Part shown: in pieces, positions 39,703 through 46,967 of the stretch | How positions within the stretch are numbered: the first letter of the stretch is position 1 | How the letters are laid out: every line of letters starts with the position of its first letter | NCBI GenBank assembly: GCA_016741995.1 | Contig: JACVCO010000013.1 | Location: 52,017 to 116,016 of the forward strand | DNA: 64,000 nucleotides | Reading direction: 5' to 3' | Origin: Hydrogenophaga sp. | Lineage (GTDB): Bacteria; Pseudomonadota; Gammaproteobacteria; Burkholderiales; Burkholderiaceae_C | Made by a program: the position numbers and the translations under genes | The notes under the pieces: generated by a model | Told to the model about the DNA's origin: nothing | The model's database searches: none | The model's input: the letters and a program-made list of their open reading frames with translations, nothing else

Positions 39703-40707
39703 TCAGAACGAGTGGCGCACGCCCACGCCCAGGAGGCGCGTTTCGTTGGTGCGCACACCAGCCGCGTCGTCGGTGTTGGCCGTGGTGTAGGCCGCGTAAG
39801 CGGTGGTGCGCTTGGACAGCGCGTAGGTGGCGCCCACGCCGAAGCCCTTGCGTTCGCCATCGGGGTTCACGCTGTAGGTGCTGTTCGGGTTGTGCATGGC
39901 GTAAGCAGCCGACAGGGTCAGCGCCGGGCTCACCGGGAAGTTCACGCCGATGCTGTACTCGTTGGCAGCGCCGGCCACTTCCTTCACACGGCCGAAGGTC
40001 AGCAGCAGCTGGGCCACGCCGAAGTCATAGGTGGCGTTGGCGCGGGTGTACGCGATGCTGTCGGGCTGCAGGCTGGCCTTTTCCTGCTGGTAGGCCAGGC
40101 CGGCGTACAGCGGGCCGGCGGTGTAGGTCACGTTGAACGCGCCGACCTTGGCCACGTTGGCAGCACCGGTCTTCTCGTCCAGCGAGTACGACACGGCACC
40201 CTTGAAGCCACCGAACTCGGGCGAGCTGTACTTGAAGCCGTTGCTGGGGTTGGCCGTGTAAAGGTTGCCCGAATCCATCACCGCGTACTCGACCGCGAAG
40301 TCGCTGGCGCCGAACAGTTGGTGAGCGGCGGCCTCGATGTCGTCGTAGGCGGTCCACACGCGACCGGCGATGACTTCACCAAAACCACCGGCCAGACCAA
40401 CGAAGGACTGGCGGTTGAACTGCAGACCACCACCGGCGTTGCTTTGGCCGACGTCGATGTTCAGGCCGCCTTCCAGACCGAACACAGCGGACAGGCCACC
40501 GCCCAGGTCTTCCGTGCCTTTGAAGCCGATGCGGCTGGTGGAAAGACCACCGCTGCCCATTTCGCTGATCGAGCTGGTGCCCGGTGCGCCGTTGCGGGTG
40601 CTACCGACCCACACGTCGGCAATACCGTACAAGGTGACAGACGATTGCGCCTGAGCAACACCGGCGAATGCGCCGAGGACGGCCAGGGCAACGAGAGACT
40701 TCTTCAT
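39703..40707 (-). CDS. Outer-membrane porin 1 (Gram-negative porin family)
   Basis: A 334-residue trimeric diffusion porin, from ATG 40707 with AAGGAAGC upstream. The signal peptide is MKKSLVALAVLGAFAGVAQA, mature start QSSVTLYGIADVWVG. The C-terminal strand ends LLGVGVRHSF with the terminal Phe used by the BAM complex. Typical strand patterns such as SRIGFKGTEDLGGGLSAVFGLE and the L3 region are present. Substrate preference is not predictable. Confidence 0.93.
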   Translation of the reverse strand: MKKSLVALAVLGAFAGVAQAQSSVTLYGIADVWVGSTRNGAPGTSSISEMGSGGLSTSRIGFKGTEDLGGGLSAVFGLEGGLNIDVGQSNAGGGLQFNRQSFVGLAGGFGEVIAGRVWTAYDDIEAAAHQLFGASDFAVEYAVMDSGNLYTANPSNGFKYSSPEFGGFKGAVSYSLDEKTGAANVAKVGAFNVTYTAGPLYAGLAYQQEKASLQPDSIAYTRANATYDFGVAQLLLTFGRVKEVAGAANEYSIGVNFPVSPALTLSAAYAMHNPNSTYSVNPDGERKGFGVGATYALSKRTTAYAAYTTANTDDAAGVRTNETRLLGVGVRHSF

Positions 40708-40745
40708 GGAGCTTCCTTTGAAGTGATGGGGAGAAAAAACCGACA

Positions 40746-40761
40746 TTTCAAAAAATTGAAA
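40746..40761. repeat. Small inverted repeat upstream of porin 1
   Basis: TTTCAA-AAAA-TTGAAA (40746-40761) is a perfect 6-bp inverted repeat about 40 bp before the porin start, probably in the mRNA leader or at the promoter. It could be an operator; nothing more can be said. Confidence 0.3.
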
Positions 40762-40920
40762 CCAGCGTGATGGTAGGCGAGGAACCCGGTGAAGCTAGGG
40801 TTAGCCCCTAGAACACATGTCCCGACCCGCTTGATCTGTTGCGCCGTAACCACGCGCGATGGCCCTCAGACCACGCAAGCTCCGCGCCAGCTCCATCACA
40901 TCCGAGTTGCCCAACACCAA

Positions 40921-40950
40921 AGAAAAAGGCCACCGCTTTCGCGGTGGCCT
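40921..40950 (-). terminator. Intrinsic terminator of porin 2
   Basis: AGGCCACCGC (40927-40936) pairs with GCGGTGGCCT (40941-40950) around a TTTC loop; the minus strand continues TTTTTCT. It lies 43 bp past the porin 2 stop. Confidence 0.9.
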
Positions 40951-40992
40951 TCATCAGCACTTCAGATACCAGCGGGCCAAGCCCGCGGGCGA

Positions 40993-41979
40993 TCAGAACG
41001 TGTGGCGGATGCCGATTTCGTAGCCGGTCTGCTCGGCGATGAAGCCAGCGTCAGAGCTCACGCGTGCCACGTTCGCGTTGAACGAGGTGCGCTTGCTCAG
41101 CGGGTAGGTGTAGCCGATGGCGATCTGCTTGGCGTCCACTTCAGCGGCACCGATTTCGCGGTCGATCTTCACGTACGAAGCGCGCAGCAGGCCGGGGCCC
41201 ACCGGGGCGGTCAGGCCCAGCAGCAGGTTGGTGACTTTGGTGTCGCCAGTGGCCTGCTCCAGCTTGGAGGTGGTGTACTGGAACATCGGCTTGATGAAGC
41301 CCAGGTCGTACGCCACACCGACGTTGGTGCGCTTGGGGTTGTGTGCACCAGCGTTGACACCGACTTCCGATGCCGTCGCCACGTCCACGCTCAGGGGGCC
41401 GGCGTTGTAGCCAGCGCGGATACCGTGGTAGTCGTTGCTGTTGGTGGCGCTTTCACGCGGGGCGTACATGTAGGCCACGTCGAAGCTGCCGAACTTGGCC
41501 AGGTAGCCGATGCCGTTGTTCGAACGCACAGCCGACGTGGAGAGGCCACCAAACGCAGCGGCGGTGCCGAACTGGTTGATGGAGCTGCCCAGGCCGTTGG
41601 TGCCGAACGGGTCGTACTTGGTGTGCACCGTGAAGGTCGGCACATAGTCACGGCCCAGACGCAGTTCACCGAAGCCACCGATCAGGCTCACGGTGCTGCG
41701 GCGCTGGAAGTTCAGGCCACCGGGGGTGCCGGTGTCGGGATCCAGGTCACCTTCGATGTGGAAAGCAGCGCTCATGCCGCCACCCAGGTCCTCGACGCCG
41801 CGGAAGCCGATGGCGCTCGACGAAATCAGGTTCTTGGACATCGAGGTGATGGCGTCACCGACTTCGGGGTTGACGTGGCGAATGCCCACGTCGATGTTGC
41901 CGAACAGGGTCACCGACGACTGGGCCATCGCTGCGCCGGAGGCAGCCACGGCAGCCAGAGCAATCAGGGTCTTTTTCAT
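40993..41979 (-). CDS. Outer-membrane porin 2 (Gram-negative porin family)
   Basis: A 328-residue porin starting at ATG 41979 with GAGGAG-type sequence (GGAGAACTCC) upstream. Signal peptide [19 protein letters not shown], mature start [18 protein letters not shown]-terminal YEIGIRHTF. It is a moderately diverged paralogue of porin 1, in tandem with it, each with its own terminator. Separate leaders suggest separate regulation. Confidence 0.93.
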   Translation of the reverse strand: MKKTLIALAAVAASGAAMAQSSVTLFGNIDVGIRHVNPEVGDAITSMSKNLISSSAIGFRGVEDLGGGMSAAFHIEGDLDPDTGTPGGLNFQRRSTVSLIGGFGELRLGRDYVPTFTVHTKYDPFGTNGLGSSINQFGTAAAFGGLSTSAVRSNNGIGYLAKFGSFDVAYMYAPRESATNSNDYHGIRAGYNAGPLSVDVATASEVGVNAGAHNPKRTNVGVAYDLGFIKPMFQYTTSKLEQATGDTKVTNLLLGLTAPVGPGLLRASYVKIDREIGAAEVDAKQIAIGYTYPLSKRTSFNANVARVSSDAGFIAEQTGYEIGIRHTF

Positions 41980-42301
41980 TGAGGAGTTCTCCAAGGTTGG
42001 GTTAACTGGCCGAGGGTCTGCGGCCCCCGAGCCGACCTCCGTTGCGGGAAGCTGCCGGGATTGCAACAGAAAGCAGGGGCCGGCGCCACGTCTGGCGTCG
42101 ATGGATCGCCCTGTCACGGTGCTCCTGTTGCACCCCCACCACGATCCTCGGGGTTTTCCCTGGGGCGGCCGGGATCATCGATCGCAAGCCGCATATGAAC
42201 CAACGGTCCGTGTTGCCTCGTTGATGGGTGCGGTCCATCCAGCCGCTGCCCTCTGTCGCTGGCGACCATGGCACCATACGGCGACGCTCAAGCAGAACGC
42301 C
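41980..42301. other. Intergenic gap between porin 2 and coq7
   Basis: This 322-bp gap between divergent genes carries no convincing coding sequence; open frames crossing it lack a start or family character. It must contain both promoters. I see no strong -10/-35 pair, repeat or RNA structure. Confidence 0.4.
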
Positions 42302-42967
42302 ATGACCATGCCCTTCAGCGATGCCCTGATCAACGCCGCCGATTCGGCGTTGCGTACCTTGTTTGTCAAACCCCGAGCCAGTCAGACGTGCCCTACCGTG
42401 CCGGAGCATCACGACGATGGTGCACTGACCCCGGAAGACAAGCACCTTTCCGGTGCATTGATGCGCGTGAACCATGTTGGTGAGGTGTGTGCCCAGGCGT
42501 TGTACACCGCGCAGGCGTTGGCGGCCCGGTGGCCGGGCCCGGTGGGCCGAGCACCCAACGAAGCCCTGGCCCAACGCCTGGAGCAAGCCGGCCGGGAGGA
42601 AACCGATCACCTGGCCTGGACTCAGAAGCGGCTGGACGAGCTCGACGCCCGTCCTTCTCTACTCAACCCGCTCTGGTACGCCGGCGCATTCGGCCTCGGT
42701 CTCGTGGCCGGCGCCCTCGGTCGTGGGCCGAGCCTCGGGTTCGTGGTCGAGACCGAGCGCCAGGTCGAAGCCCACCTGGCATCGCACATGGACCGGCTGC
42801 CCGCCAATGACCACGCGTCGCGGGCCATCGTGGCGCAGATGAAGGACGACGAAGCGCGACACGCACGAGATGCACACCAAGCCGGTGCGATCGAACTGCC
42901 CGCGCCGGTGAGAAGCGCCATGCGCGCCATGGCCGGCGTGATGACCACCGTCGCGCACCGCGTCTAG
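42302..42967 (+). CDS. coq7: Coq7-type demethoxyubiquinone hydroxylase
   Basis: Di-iron monooxygenase that hydroxylates the demethoxy-ubiquinone ring, a late step of ubiquinone synthesis at the membrane. ATG at 42302 gives 221 residues; a long in-frame extension upstream overlaps porin 2 antisense and is rejected. Iron ligands are seen in the four-helix pattern: [12 protein letters not shown] (E and H), REETDHLAW (E, H), and [11 protein letters not shown] with [10 protein letters not shown] hydrophobic hairpin [16 protein letters not shown] likely dips into the membrane. Confidence 0.95.
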   Translation: MTMPFSDALINAADSALRTLFVKPRASQTCPTVPEHHDDGALTPEDKHLSGALMRVNHVGEVCAQALYTAQALAARWPGPVGRAPNEALAQRLEQAGREETDHLAWTQKRLDELDARPSLLNPLWYAGAFGLGLVAGALGRGPSLGFVVETERQVEAHLASHMDRLPANDHASRAIVAQMKDDEARHARDAHQAGAIELPAPVRSAMRAMAGVMTTVAHRV

Positions 42968-42979
42968 CGGCGCCTCCGC

Positions 42980-43429
42980 TCAGGCTTCCAGCAAATCGAA
43001 GCTGGTGGTGATCTCGGCCGTCTTGGCCAGCATGATGCTGGCCGAGCAGTACTTTTCGTGGCTCATGGCGATCGCGCGCTCCACGGCACTGGCCGGAACG
43101 CCTTTGCCGGTGACCGTGAAATGCATGTGGATCCTGGTGAACACCTTGGGATCCGTGGGCGCGCGCTCGCTGGTGAGTTTCACCGAGCAGCCTTGCACGT
43201 CGTGGCGACCACGCTTGAGGATCAGCACCACGTCATAGGCGGTGCACCCCCCGGTGCCGGCCAGCACGGTTTCCATGGGCCGAGGGGCGAGGTTTGCGCC
43301 GCCGTTCTCGGGCTTGGCCGCGTCGGGCGCGCCATCCATGGCAAGCAGGTGCCCGCTACCGGTCTCGGCCACGAACCCCATGGCCGATCGGGTACCGCTG
43401 GCGCCGGTCCAGGTGACGGTGCATTCCAT
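42980..43429 (-). CDS. OsmC family protein (YhfA-like)
   Basis: A 149-residue OsmC-fold protein. The two conserved cysteines are in GTGGCTAYDVVLILKRG and EKYCSASIML, as expected for hydroperoxide-reducing or sulfur-handling OsmC proteins. RPMETVLAG and the YhfA-like spacing favour that subfamily, whose role is undefined. GGAG precedes the ATG. It converges with coq7, 12 bp apart, and is divergent from the sRNA/ilvA region. Confidence 0.9.
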   Translation of the reverse strand: MECTVTWTGASGTRSAMGFVAETGSGHLLAMDGAPDAAKPENGGANLAPRPMETVLAGTGGCTAYDVVLILKRGRHDVQGCSVKLTSERAPTDPKVFTRIHMHFTVTGKGVPASAVERAIAMSHEKYCSASIMLAKTAEITTSFDLLEA

Positions 43430-43483
43430 GGGATCTCCGTGAGACAGCGCACGCTTTGTGGGGGCGGCGCTCTAAAAATGGGG

Positions 43484-43529
43484 GCATTGCAACGGCAGTT
43501 GTTGCAATGCAGCATGCTAACGATATACT
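43484..43529 (+). promoter_or_regulatory. Operator-promoter of the candidate sRNA
   Basis: GCATTGCAAC (43484-43493) and GTTGCAATGC (43501-43510) are a perfect 10-bp inverted repeat with 7-bp spacer. The right arm contains the -35 box TTGCAA (43502-43507), 16 bp before TATACT (43524-43529). The dyad centre is about 39 bp before the predicted start. It could be a repressor site, or an activator site at the class II position. The regulator is unknown. Confidence 0.65.
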
Positions 43530-43535
43530 CGCGGC

Positions 43536-43615
43536 ATTGTATTGAAAGGTTGTCTCCTCTACCCTCCACGGGTGGATTCAAACCCGGACCGGATTCATCG
43601 GTCCGGGTTTTTTTT
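43536..43615 (+). ncRNA. Candidate small regulatory RNA (about 80 nt)
   Basis: A promoter (TTGCAA-16-TATACT) predicts a start near 43536, and a strong intrinsic terminator ends at 43615, so a discrete RNA of about 80 nt should be made. Its 5' half is single-stranded and CU-rich (TTGTCTCCTCTACCCTCC at 43550-43567), with CTCCTC and CCTCC able to pair with Shine-Dalgarno sequences. A short hairpin TCCA/TGGA is followed by the 11-bp terminator stem and eight Ts, as in Hfq-type sRNAs. No ATG-started peptide is present. The alternative is an attenuated leader of ilvA, 21 bp downstream. I do not recognise a named family. Confidence 0.6.
43581..43615 (+). terminator. Strong intrinsic terminator upstream of ilvA
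   Basis: AACCCGGACCG (43581-43591) pairs perfectly with CGGTCCGGGTT (43599-43609) around a 7-nt loop and runs into eight Ts (43608-43615). It faces ilvA, not osmC, so it must end an RNA started in the intergenic gap. Confidence 0.93.
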
Positions 43616-43636
43616 GCCCGTCGATATGATCGGCCG

Positions 43637-45202
43637 ATGACCTCGCCCAAGACGGCGCTCACGCCCGCCGACTACCTCAAGAAGATCCTGACCGCGCGCG
43701 TCTACGACGTGGCGGTGGAATCCGACCTCGATCCCGCCCGCGCCCTGTCGCGCCGACTGCACAACACGGTGCTGCTCAAGCGCGAAGACCAGCAGCCCGT
43801 TTTCAGCTTCAAGCTGCGCGGTGCCTACAACAAGATCGCGCACCTGCCACCCGAACAGTTGGCCAAGGGCGTCATCTGTGCATCGGCAGGCAACCACGCC
43901 CAAGGTGTGGCCCTGAGCGCCAAGAAGCTGGGAATTCGCGCCGTGATCGTGATGCCGGTGACGACACCGCAACTCAAGGTCGACGCGGTGCGCGGCTTCG
44001 GCGGCGAGGTCGTGCTGCATGGTGACAGCTACACAGACGCCTACATGCACGCGGTGAGCCTGCAAAAAAAGCAGGGCCTGACCTTCGTGCACCCCTTCGA
44101 CGATCCGGACGTGATCGCTGGCCAGGGCACGATTGCGATGGAGATCCTGCGCCAGGTGCAGCGCCTGGGCTCCGACCGGCTCGACGCCGTGTTCGTGGCC
44201 ATCGGCGGCGGGGGGCTGATCTCGGGCGTGGCCAACTACATCAAGGCGGTGCGCCCGGAGGTCAAGGTCATCGGCGTGCAGATGACCGATTCGGACGCCA
44301 TGATGCGCTCGGTCGCGGAACGCGCACGGGTCACCCTGCCCGACGTCGGCCTGTTCGCCGACGGCACCGCTGTCAAGCTGGTGGGCGAGGAAACCTTCCG
44401 GATCGCCCGCGACCTTGTGGACGACTTCATCGCGGTCGACACCGACGCCGTCTGCGCCGCCATCAAGGACGTCTTCGTGGACACACGCAGCATCGTGGAG
44501 CCCTCCGGCGCGATGGCGGTGGCCGCGGTGAAGCAGTATGTGGCCACGCACAAGACCAAGGGCCAGACCTACGCAGCCATCCTCTGCGGCGCCAACATGA
44601 ACTTCGACCGCCTGCGCTTCGTCGCCGAGCGTGCCGAGGTGGGCGAGGAGCGCGAGGCGCTGTTTGCCGTGACCATGCCTGAGGAACGCGGGAGCTTTCG
44701 CCGCTTCTGCGAGGTGATCGGTTCGCTGCCGGGCGCGGCGCGCAACGTCACCGAATTCAACTACCGCATGCACGACAGCGCGAAGGCGCACGTGTTCGTG
44801 GGTCTGACCACCTCCGGCAAGGGCGAATCAACCAAGATCGCAGGCCAGTTGGTCCGTCATGGTTTCGAAACCCTGGACCTCACGAACGACGAGCTGGCCA
44901 AAGAGCACCTGCGCCACCTGGTGGGCGGACACTCTGCCTTGGTGCAGGACGAGCGCTTGCTGCGCTTCATCTTCCCCGAGCGGCCGGGCGCGCTGCTCAA
45001 GTTCCTCAGCCTGATGCGCCCGAACTGGAACATCAGCCTGTTCCATTACCGCAACCAGGGCGCCGACTACGGCCGCATCCTGGTGGGGCTGCAGGTTCCG
45101 GCCAAGGACGGCAAGGCGTTCGACAAGTTCCTGGACACGCTGGGCTACCCCTACGTCGAAGAAACCGCCAACCCGGCGTACCGGCTCTTCCTGCGCACCT
45201 GA
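43637..45202 (+). CDS. ilvA: Threonine ammonia-lyase, biosynthetic
   Basis: PLP enzyme that deaminates threonine to 2-oxobutanoate, first step to isoleucine. The 521 residues begin at ATG 43637. The PLP lysine is Lys59 in FSFKLRGAYNK, the phosphate loop is SAGNHAQG, and IGGGGLISG follows. Two ACT-like regulatory domains fill about residues 340-521 (feedback by isoleucine and valine in this long class). There is no Shine-Dalgarno sequence; TATGAT ends 6 nt before the ATG. A long in-frame reading from 43058 covers osmC antisense and the terminator and is rejected. Confidence 0.97.
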   Translation: MTSPKTALTPADYLKKILTARVYDVAVESDLDPARALSRRLHNTVLLKREDQQPVFSFKLRGAYNKIAHLPPEQLAKGVICASAGNHAQGVALSAKKLGIRAVIVMPVTTPQLKVDAVRGFGGEVVLHGDSYTDAYMHAVSLQKKQGLTFVHPFDDPDVIAGQGTIAMEILRQVQRLGSDRLDAVFVAIGGGGLISGVANYIKAVRPEVKVIGVQMTDSDAMMRSVAERARVTLPDVGLFADGTAVKLVGEETFRIARDLVDDFIAVDTDAVCAAIKDVFVDTRSIVEPSGAMAVAAVKQYVATHKTKGQTYAAILCGANMNFDRLRFVAERAEVGEEREALFAVTMPEERGSFRRFCEVIGSLPGAARNVTEFNYRMHDSAKAHVFVGLTTSGKGESTKIAGQLVRHGFETLDLTNDELAKEHLRHLVGGHSALVQDERLLRFIFPERPGALLKFLSLMRPNWNISLFHYRNQGADYGRILVGLQVPAKDGKAFDKFLDTLGYPYVEETANPAYRLFLRT

Positions 45203-45206
45203 CGGC

Positions 45207-46307
45207 ATGGCCCGCGATCCCGCGCTGACCCCGATCAACGCCCGGCCGCACGCGCCGGTGTCGGGCCTGCGGCTGCCCGCGATCCGCCCCATCGCCGACG
45301 CCATGCTCGATCACGGGCTGGCGCAGCGCCTGCAATCCCCCACGCGCGATGCCCTCGCGCTGGGCCGCATCCAGTTGCTCGCCCAGCAGCTGGCGCGCAT
45401 ACAGCATGGCAGCCCGCAACCCTTTGACCGGTTGGTGCTGGATGCACCACAGCTGGTGGTGTTTGCCGCCGACCATGGTCTGGTCGACGAAGGCATGAGC
45501 GACCAGCCGCAGGCGACCACGCACGAGCACGTGGAGCAGTTGCTGGCTGGCGTGGCGCCGGCCAGTGCCCTGGCCCGGCAACACGGTTTCGAAGTCACAG
45601 TGGTCGATGCCGGCGTGGCGACGCCCATTTCGCTGCCGCTCACCCGGCCAGCCGGGCAGTTGCAACCACGCAAGATCGGCTACGGCACCCGCAACTGCCG
45701 GCTCGGACCGGCGATGTCGCAGGCGCAGGCGGTGTCGGCCATCCACGCGGGCATGGACGTGGTGCGCCACCTGCCGGGCACGGTGATCGCCCTGGGCGAC
45801 ATCGGTGTCGGTGGGGCGGCAAGTGCGTCGCTGTTGCTGTCGCGCCTGTGCGGGGTGCCGGTGGTCGACGCCTTTCCGCGCGAGAACCCGAACGCCATCT
45901 CGCTCGACGACACGCTGCACTGGCAGCGCCTGGACAAGCTGCAGGCCGCCTCGCAGCGGCACGCGCTGGCGATGTCGCCCATCCACGCGCTCGCGGCGTT
46001 CGGCGGCTTCGAGATCGCCATGCTCGTGGGCGCGATGTTGCAGGCCGCGAGCGAGCGCCGCGTCGTGCTGGTGGACGGCTTTGTGGTGGGTGCCGCGGCC
46101 CTGGTGGCGCGCGGCCTCAGCCCGAACGTCGCCGACTACCTGGTGCACGCACAGCGCACGGCCGCCCCGCCGCACCGCCTGATGCTCATTCACCTGAATG
46201 CGCGGCCCTTGCTCGACCTGGAACTCAACATCAACCAGGGCACGGGCGCGCTGCTCGCCTGGCCGCTGCTGCTGGCCGCGCAGGCCTTGCTCGGCTCCGC
46301 GGCCTGA
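45207..46307 (+). CDS. cobT: CobT-family nicotinate-nucleotide:base phosphoribosyltransferase homologue
   Basis: A 366-residue CobT-like protein. CobT makes alpha-ribazole phosphate from nicotinate mononucleotide and dimethylbenzimidazole for cobalamin. Family features are VVFAADHGLVDEG, the nucleotide loop region ALGDIGVGGAAS, and LAAFGGFEIAMLVGAM. Two deviations matter: the usual GIGNTT-type loop reads GVGGAAS, and the C-terminal GEG-GA motif carrying the catalytic glutamate reads NQGTGA, with Gln344. No other cobalamin gene is nearby. It may be a diverged, possibly inactive or altered paralogue. It starts 4 bp after ilvA, so the two are co-transcribed. Confidence 0.8.
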   Translation: MARDPALTPINARPHAPVSGLRLPAIRPIADAMLDHGLAQRLQSPTRDALALGRIQLLAQQLARIQHGSPQPFDRLVLDAPQLVVFAADHGLVDEGMSDQPQATTHEHVEQLLAGVAPASALARQHGFEVTVVDAGVATPISLPLTRPAGQLQPRKIGYGTRNCRLGPAMSQAQAVSAIHAGMDVVRHLPGTVIALGDIGVGGAASASLLLSRLCGVPVVDAFPRENPNAISLDDTLHWQRLDKLQAASQRHALAMSPIHALAAFGGFEIAMLVGAMLQAASERRVVLVDGFVVGAAALVARGLSPNVADYLVHAQRTAAPPHRLMLIHLNARPLLDLELNINQGTGALLAWPLLLAAQALLGSAA

Positions 46308-46316
46308 GACCAGCGC

Positions 46317-46967
46317 TCAGGGTTGCGGCAGCCAGCGCCGCTGCCGCGCCAACCGCTGCACGCCGCGCCAATCGTGGCACTCGGCCGCCACGCGCGGCCA
46401 CACACACTGCAGCAACTCGCACTCGGCCAGGGTGTCGGCCGCGGCCTGGTGGCGCTGCGGGCAGACGATGCCGAAATGCGCCATCCACTCATCGAGCGAG
46501 CGGGCCCGCACCTGGGGATGCGTGGCGGCACACAGGTGCTCGATGTCCACCCAGGGATTGGGTGGACGCCGCCCGAGATGCTGGTGCGCGTGGCGACCGA
46601 TCAGCGCCTCGTCGAACGCGCTGTGGAAAGCCAGCAGCGGCGCATCCGCGACATAAGCGGAGAACGCGGACAGGGCCACCGAGGGGTCGATGCCATCGCG
46701 CTGGCTTTGAGCGCCGATGCCATGCAGCAGGATGTTGTCGCGGCTGGACACCTCCTGCTGGCGCAACACGACCTCGAAGCTGTCGCCCAGGCACACATCG
46801 AGCCGGTGGCGGCGCCAGTCCACGCGCAGGCCGATGGCCGCGATCGCCAGCAAGCGGTCGCGGCGCACATCCAGGCCGCTGGTTTCGACGTCGAGCACCA
46901 CCCAGCGCTCTACCCCGGCAGGCGGCGCCGCCGCCTTGCCACCGAACCAGCCCGCCCACCAGCCCAT
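46317..46967 (-). CDS. DnaQ-type 3'-5' exonuclease (DEDDh)
   Basis: A 216-residue stand-alone exonuclease resembling the DNA polymerase III epsilon domain. ATG at 46967 shares one base with the stop of the DUF294 gene (TGATG). Exo I is VLDVETSGLD (Asp26, Glu28), Exo II is in AFHSAFDEALIG, Exo III is RHQAAADTLAECEL with the DEDDh histidine. Comamonads often pair this exonuclease with a DUF294/CBS protein, as here. The substrate is unknown; it lacks the epsilon C-terminal polymerase-binding tail. Confidence 0.88.
   Translation of the reverse strand: MGWWAGWFGGKAAAPPAGVERWVVLDVETSGLDVRRDRLLAIAAIGLRVDWRRHRLDVCLGDSFEVVLRQQEVSSRDNILLHGIGAQSQRDGIDPSVALSAFSAYVADAPLLAFHSAFDEALIGRHAHQHLGRRPPNPWVDIEHLCAATHPQVRARSLDEWMAHFGIVCPQRHQAAADTLAECELLQCVWPRVAAECHDWRGVQRLARQRRWLPQP

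Noticed and set aside
43561..43600. tRNA-like T-arm in the intergenic region (GGTGGATTCAAACCCG)
   Set aside because: No acceptor, D or anticodon arms fit within tRNA length; the segment is explained by the sRNA body and terminator stem.
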